DNA from: Tubiluchus corallicola
Taxonomy: Eukaryota; Priapulida; Priapulimorpha; Priapulimorphida; Tubiluchidae
DNA: 39,773 nt
Assembly (NCBI GenBank): GCA_030141605.1
Contig: JAQGDQ010000041.1
Span: 808,001 to 847,773 of the forward strand
Direction: 5' to 3'
The position numbers and the translations under genes were made by a program. Below are positions 34,601-39,773 of this stretch, piece after piece. Under the pieces are notes generated by a model. The model saw only the letters and a program-made list of their open reading frames with translations, had not been told where the DNA came from and did not search any database. Position 1 is the first letter of the stretch, and each line of letters starts with the position of its first letter.

Positions 34601-36996
34601 GAACTTCTGATATTGTGCATAAATTAGGAGTGTTTATAGGAAATACTACAACGATGGCCAATAAATGACTGCTAGTAATAACACAAAATGCATGTTTACT
34701 AAAACACACGTCCCAAAAAAGAATTATTATGATAGTATCTCCTTTTTACCCATTATTCCGAGACGGTAATTGCCACTAACTACGATGACGTTCTTGCGAA
34801 CCAGTTCTTCTCCGTGGTACATAGGATTTCCACTCCAGTCCATGTTGTAGCCACCTCCATGAATCCATATCATAACAGCCAATTTCTCTTGTCCGCCCGC
34901 GTTTAACTACAAATCAATTTAAAACACGACATGTCACAGCAATTGTCTTCAACAAATTACACTCCAGAAATAAAATATCATGTTGAAATGCAGTCTTTGC
35001 AGACTTTCTGTACAATTATTTTCTATTTTGAGTTTTGACAGAGTATTGCGTATTCAGTTTTGTTATAGATATTACAATAGACTATTACACAAAATGTCCC
35101 GTTTAACTAATTGTAATTACAATGTATAATTTTGGCGTGGTATTGGAAACGGAGTTGATTGCTTTTTAAGTGTGATACCCTGACCCCGTTGTTTATGTCG
35201 CTCGTAGCACAGTGCAAGTATGTTCAGCACTTAACGCAGGTCCTATTAATGGTGTGCTGCAGGACTGGAACTTTTCTCCTTAGTCAGAATAATTTTCAGA
35301 GGTGAGACGCTGACTGGTAGACGGGTGGAGGTGTCAGTCTGAATGCCATGAAAACCGATTCGTAAAAGCTACTGTTGAAATTTTACTACTTATGATCCAG
35401 AGAAACTAATTGTCCTTAGAGAAACGCAAATATTCAGCAATTTATTCCGTGCAAAAAATCTGAAACTTGGAACCAGTCTTTCACGCGTAGGTAGCAAAAC
35501 TAGCAAAACAGTTCGTTACACTTCATTTGTTAAATGAAGTTGTGTGGTGCGTAAGCTTCAGAAGCTTGGTACAGGTGATCTGTCGCTTTTCTGTTTTTTT
35601 CAAATCGAATCCGCTGGGATCCACCTATGATATCCTTTTACCGGTGACCCACTTAGGTATCGCAGTTGTTACTGAATTATCAATTACTGTGTTGAAGCAG
35701 CACTTTGATGAGTTAGTAAAGAAAATGATTAAATTTGCGCAGATAATCAACGAAATATGAATGCATTTTTGGTTATTGAAACTCACGTCAGGTGCATAAA
35801 CATTTAAGCTTAAACAATCTTCGCTCATTTCTGTCAAACCCGTGTAAGTTTGAAGTTTTCCATCTCGTTGTATACAACCAGGTCCATACTCCGACGCATC
35901 TAGAACGTTTTGCCATGGTTCGATTGGTTGTGGTAGCTAAACACAACAAGTAAATATCGTGTCACGTTGCTGGTTTTTGCAAGTATAAAAGTAATCAATT
36001 TGAAAACGATAAACACGTTCACTTTTTGTCTGCAATAATATTAAAAGTTGTAAAAAAGTTATTCGTTCTGTTCTGGATGAAACTGGACGCTTTTTTTTAA
36101 ATAAAAGTTTCAAAATAAATCGTGTTTGCCTTTCTGATATCTCAGCTTCTCAGACAAGCATTTTAAAATTGCGCGCAGATCAAATGTGGATTTAAAGATA
36201 CTATATTTACAAAATACTTATATTTATTTAATTTACAACATTCTTTCAAGGAGGCGCAGTTGAACGCCCATAGAATAATTCAGGTTACCCAAAACCAAAA
36301 GTGTTCAAACATAGTTGGCCAAGACCTATATTATAAAATAGCAGAAAAGCTTTCAAAACAAATCAGATCAGCATGATGGATTATTGGCTGTGTTTGGATA
36401 ACTTACGCGTGTTCTGTGTCTTATCTGTTCTAGCTTAAACAAACCTGTTAAACCTGCTCTGTCTGCGGTATAATATATAGCTTGTAGACATATGTATTCT
36501 GATTATTTTAATAAGAAATTTGCTAGAAATTTCCTCTGTTTTTAGTGCACATGTATGTAATCTTGGGAGTTTTTAACAACTCCAAATGTAAACTATAGCT
36601 CGACTTTTATTAAATAATCACATTTTTTTAAGTTAGTACACCATGCATGCGTTACGATGTCTGTATCGCCTTAGTAAAATGCAGTTAACGTGCTTTTGTA
36701 TGGTAAAAGGCTCACGTAATTGCATTCTGTAGCTTCATACATGTTTATTTATTTGACAAATATTAAAAATAATAATAAATTTGACGTACCTTCCACCTTA
36801 GTTGTCCAACAGGTGGTTCTGCATAGGGAATTCCACGGAAAATGCTTACAGGTGTGCCATCATGTGCTTTGCCAGTAACTCCTCTCACTCTACCTGTACT
36901 AATTTCCACTTCAATTGCTTCAGTTAGTACCCAAACAAATGAAGCAATAATTGCAATCTGTGATAAAAACATTGTAGTAATATTAGCCACTAGCAT
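28636..36996 (-). CDS. Membrane-anchored cholinesterase/carboxylesterase-family protein, complete
   Basis: Ten exons on the minus strand join in frame into 734 residues: 36996-36790, 35936-35787, 34906-34750, 34371-34186, 32835-32636, 32217-32072, 30950-30710, 30083-29960, 29734-29563, 29257-28636 (stop TAA). All junctions are GT-AG. A signal peptide (hydrophobic run after Met9) precedes an alpha/beta-hydrolase domain: [12 protein letters not shown], oxyanion loop HGGG (135-138), nucleophile Ser217 in FGESAGA, Glu344 in TKDEG, His474 in [12 protein letters not shown]. The first two triad gaps (127 and 130 residues) resemble Torpedo acetylcholinesterase (127 and 113). Two cysteine pairs of the family are visible (exons 2 and 5). 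The Trp of the choline-binding loop is missing: the loop reads TEMSEDC and is shortened. A Thr-rich stalk (about 583-657), one transmembrane helix (about 660-686) and a 48-residue cytoplasmic tail follow. It should hydrolyse esters at the cell surface and may also act in adhesion, as neuroligins do. Confidence 0.92.
31356..31393. other. Perfect 10-bp hairpin in an esterase intron
   Basis: CATGGTGGTC at 31356-31365 and GACCACCATG at 31384-31393 are exact inverted repeats around an 18-base loop. It follows a T-rich tract and precedes AT-rich sequence, which suggests the 3' end of a retroelement; no coding remnant supports that here. Confidence 0.6.
33490..33960. repeat. Degenerate repeat rich in ATCGG words, hAT-like
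   Basis: ATCGG or its close variants occur about eight times. CCAATATATCG (33502-33512) and CGATATATTGG (33519-33529) form an 11-bp perfect hairpin with a 6-base loop. Such ATCGG-rich ends are common in hAT-type non-autonomous transposons, but I could not define both termini. It lies in the esterase intron between exons 4 and 5. Confidence 0.35.
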
Positions 36997-36999
36997 TTA

Positions 37000-37930
37000 A
37001 TTCCGCTAATTAAATAGCGATTAGGCATTGAGTAGGAATTACTTTTTGGTCACAACGCCTTCACTACTAAATGATAAATGGTAAAATAATCTTACAGCAT
37101 AATCATTCTAAAACAGTCTATTGACAGTTTCTCTAATAGTAATGATTGATTTTCGAAGCTTAATCGGTTCACGTGTACTTTTCATCTTGATAAGCCACTG
37201 CAAGTAGTATGGTTATGTGACTTTTGTTCCATCATGGTATTTCGTACAAGTCCTGCGGTTTCTTAGTAAATCACAAAAGAAAAGCAACAGTGAGTCGGGA
37301 GTTTGATATATGATTCTAGTAAATTTAACATTATTTTATACTACATATACATGTAGTTCTTTCTTCTTTAGTGCTATTATTTACAAATTGCTAATTGTTA
37401 TGCCGTTGTTAATTATAGTGTAATTCATTGGGGAAATATTTCGTTAATTACCGTACCTGCGCAATATTTAACAGATGTGTCAGTTAGTGTCGAATATAAA
37501 AGTCGGAATTCAAATTTATACCTTTCATTCATTGTGTTTTTATTATTTTAGCGCAAATATTTGTAGTAGAGTGCTTCCATTCAAATGGACAAGACGTTTA
37601 AAACATTTCGACAATTCACGTTTGTGTTGATTGTCTTAATTTATAATTTAATTATTACATGTACATGTAATTGAAAAAACAGCTGTTGTACATGTACGTT
37701 GGCAGTCGGTTTTAGCAGACACGTGAATGTACAATGACTGCTTGAATATTATTTTTCTAAATTCTTATATAATGTTGAGAAGCACTTTAAAAACAATTGA
37801 CTTGCGAGGTTGAGACAATGGTGCCTCTCTTCTTTCTTTGAATGAAGAAAGCGCTAAAATAACTAGTTAAGATTACGCTGGCTCTTATCTTTCGTTGTTC
37901 TTGCAATAGACTACATTAATTTTACACTGG
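37000..37930. other. Upstream flank of the esterase gene
   Basis: No gene seen. This should contain the esterase promoter (transcription leftward), but no clear TATA box stands out. It includes an 18-bp perfect palindrome at 37654-37671 (ATTACATGTACATGTAAT), and the core TGTACATGTACG recurs near 37688. Confidence 0.4.
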
Positions 37931-37931
37931 A

Positions 37932-37990
37932 TCCTTACAATTTTAGTAACGATATTGGTTGCTCCTTACAATTTTAGCAACGATATTAGT
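37932..37990. repeat. Direct repeat, two copies, 31-bp period
   Basis: TCCTTACAATTTTAGTAACG and the following bases occur at 37932-37959 and 37963-37990 with two differences in 28. The repeat ends about 30 bp before the inverted exon copy. Confidence 0.85.
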
Positions 37991-38018
37991 AATGGTTGAA
38001 CAATAACTACAGTTAACA

Positions 38019-38110
38019 GCAGACCCATCTGTTAGACAACTAAGGTGGAAGGTACGTCAAGTTTATTATTATTTTAAACATTTGTCAAATAAATAAACAT
38101 GTAGGAAGCT
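38019..38110 (+). pseudogene. Inverted partial copy of esterase exon 1 and its splice donor
   Basis: These 92 bases match the minus-strand sequence at 36822-36731 with about seven differences and no gaps by my hand alignment. The match covers the last 33 coding bases of esterase exon 1 (ADPSVRQLRWK here against [11 protein letters not shown] in the gene), the GTACGTCA donor, and about 57 bases of intron. Because intron is included, it arose by DNA duplication and not through RNA. No other esterase exons are visible on the plus strand to the right, so it is either an isolated fragment or the first part of a gene that continues outside the window. Confidence 0.8.
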
Positions 38111-39773
38111 GCAAAATTACACATTTTAGCAAAGATTTTATAAATGCTTTATACGGCTGAATATATGATCTGATCTCTAAGCTTATCCTTATGCCTATTC
38201 CACACGGTCCTTCAAAGGACGATGTTCAAAAGATTGATATTCAAACACTGAACTCTGTCCACAAGACCCGTTTTCAGTGACAGTCACTCTGCATATATCT
38301 ATTTGTTGAAGGGATATTCTCTAAGTTCTCTTCATTTCTGAAATAGCGCCAAAACTACTTATATGGAAACGAACTTTAATATGAACAGCAACGGGAAAGC
38401 GAGATCAAAGAAAAAAGAACATCGGCAATGAAATGAAACAAGAAGGCTATAAATGGGTTCTTCTAGGTGAGCAGCGCGCGTTATTACATGTATTAGCTGT
38501 TCATTTCAAGAAAACACGACCGACACCGAAAATTAAGACCAGCTTAAAATCGTCAAACTTGAATGATATTCAAATTTCACTGTTATTTTCGGTGTCCATA
38601 CGGTGCTTCGATAAGTTGCCGCATAACTATTGTGAATGTTCCGACGCTCAACCCATTTTGGTACTGCTGCTCGTTATATAAGATTTACTTTTTTAAGTAT
38701 AGAACAATCTCTAATTTTAGCGTTTTCCCTTTAACATCAACCCACTGAAACTATTTTTCAGCTGTTCGTGTGTAATCTTTAAACCAATATCAATTGTCGA
38801 AAAACATCCTGAGATACCTGTTTTGCACCGGTTTTGTTTTTTCCCTTTTTTTGTCTTTCCTCCTTTTGTTTCCCTTTGCCTTTACAAAAGGCAACCTTTA
38901 TATAAAAATCAGAAAGCCTACATTTGTACCATTTCCATTTGCATATATGTGCAAGCTTAATTTGCTGCACATAGGTCAATAGCGGTTATGTGTCTGTCAT
39001 TTTATACCACAATAAAGAACAGGGCATGGTATAAAAACGTACGTGCATATTTTCATTTATTGTACAAGTGCATCAACTTACAACGCAAAATAAATGTTTG
39101 CAACTCACAAACAGATATTATAATTGTTGTAGTGACAATGATTATAACTGCAACATATACATGATAAGCTGAACTGCTCGCTTTGAAACTGACACGACAC
39201 AGTTAAAAAATGATATTATTGAATGCATTCAATAGGTGGTAGGCGTATAATTTAATCATACAAGCTATGATAAATACAGCCTAATACATAACCTTTTGTT
39301 TGGGTGTACAAAGACTACGAGTAATAATGCGGAACAATCTATCATGTTAAAGTATTGTTCAAACAACAGGGCATCTATCGTGCCGTCAAAATTTGGAAGC
39401 TTCGTGCACCTCGAAAAATCTGCTGTCTTGAGGAGTGTGGTCGAAGCAGTAACAGTGACAGAAAACTCCACGATTAATTTTTTCAGTTGAACTGAATGTT
39501 ACGCCCACCAAACACATTGAAGTTATAATGAAAGGCAGAGTGGACTCCAAGGTTTTTGAATACATAGTCTAAGATGACAAAAAACAGGCTTTTGATAAGT
39601 ATTCAACATATAAGTTGTGAGATATCTACAAAACGTATTGGAGAATTTGAGTGTTTCAAGTCACTGCTCCAGTTATACCTAGAGCTCAAGATTGCAGGAT
39701 GTGTGAGATGTACCAAGCTTGCACACCAGATTTGATAGATTGCTATTGCACCACTCTGATATGACATATTTAC
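38111..39773. other. No gene recognised
   Basis: An ATG at 38433 opens MKQEGYKWVLL and reaches a good donor (CTAG then GTGAGC) near 38467, which could be a first exon, but no partner exon or family similarity was found. Another 29-codon frame starts with MPIPHGPSKDDVQK near 38191. Open frames at 39265-39490 lie on both strands without recognisable motifs. Confidence 0.35.

Overview
The window is metazoan nuclear DNA. It is AT-rich, its genes are split by GT-AG introns of about 0.1 to 3 kb, polyadenylation signals are present, and transposon debris is dense. I infer an invertebrate, possibly an early-branching animal such as a sponge or cnidarian; the sequence alone does not fix the phylum. 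No prokaryotic features, CRISPR array or complete autonomous mobile element was seen.

Layout. (1) Positions 500-2131, minus strand: exons of a JAZ/ZNF385-type C2H2 zinc-finger gene with two intact fingers and one decayed finger. (2) Positions 2300-7800: a transposon graveyard with a small inverted-repeat element, a Ty3/gypsy integrase remnant, two opposed non-LTR tails, short tandem repeats and tRNA-like fragments. (3) Positions 7972-11567, plus strand: the phosphorylase kinase beta subunit (PHKB), nearly all in one uninterrupted 3.2-kb exon. (4) Positions 11568-17780: a long gap with a LINE tail and one foldback-like element. (5) Positions 17780-28417, plus strand: TYW2 (tRNA wybutosine synthesis), five exons recognised and the 5' end missing. 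Its introns hold a second copy of the foldback-like element, another inverted-repeat element, a pogo/Tigger-like element and a Penelope-like remnant. (6) Positions 28636-36996, minus strand: a complete ten-exon gene for a membrane-anchored cholinesterase/carboxylesterase-family protein of 734 residues with an intact catalytic triad. It converges tail to tail on TYW2. (7) Positions 37000-39773: no gene recognised, but an inverted 92-bp copy of the esterase exon 1/intron 1 junction lies here.

The three well-supported genes act in unrelated processes: glycogen breakdown control, tRNA-Phe modification, and cell-surface ester hydrolysis or adhesion. There is no operon-like logic. The most notable points are a metallothionein-like cysteine cluster inside TYW2, an esterase with the body plan of a neuroligin but a preserved Ser-Glu-His triad, a PHKB body without introns, an inverted copy of an exon with its splice donor, and a foldback-like element family whose terminal tandem array differs greatly in length between its two copies.
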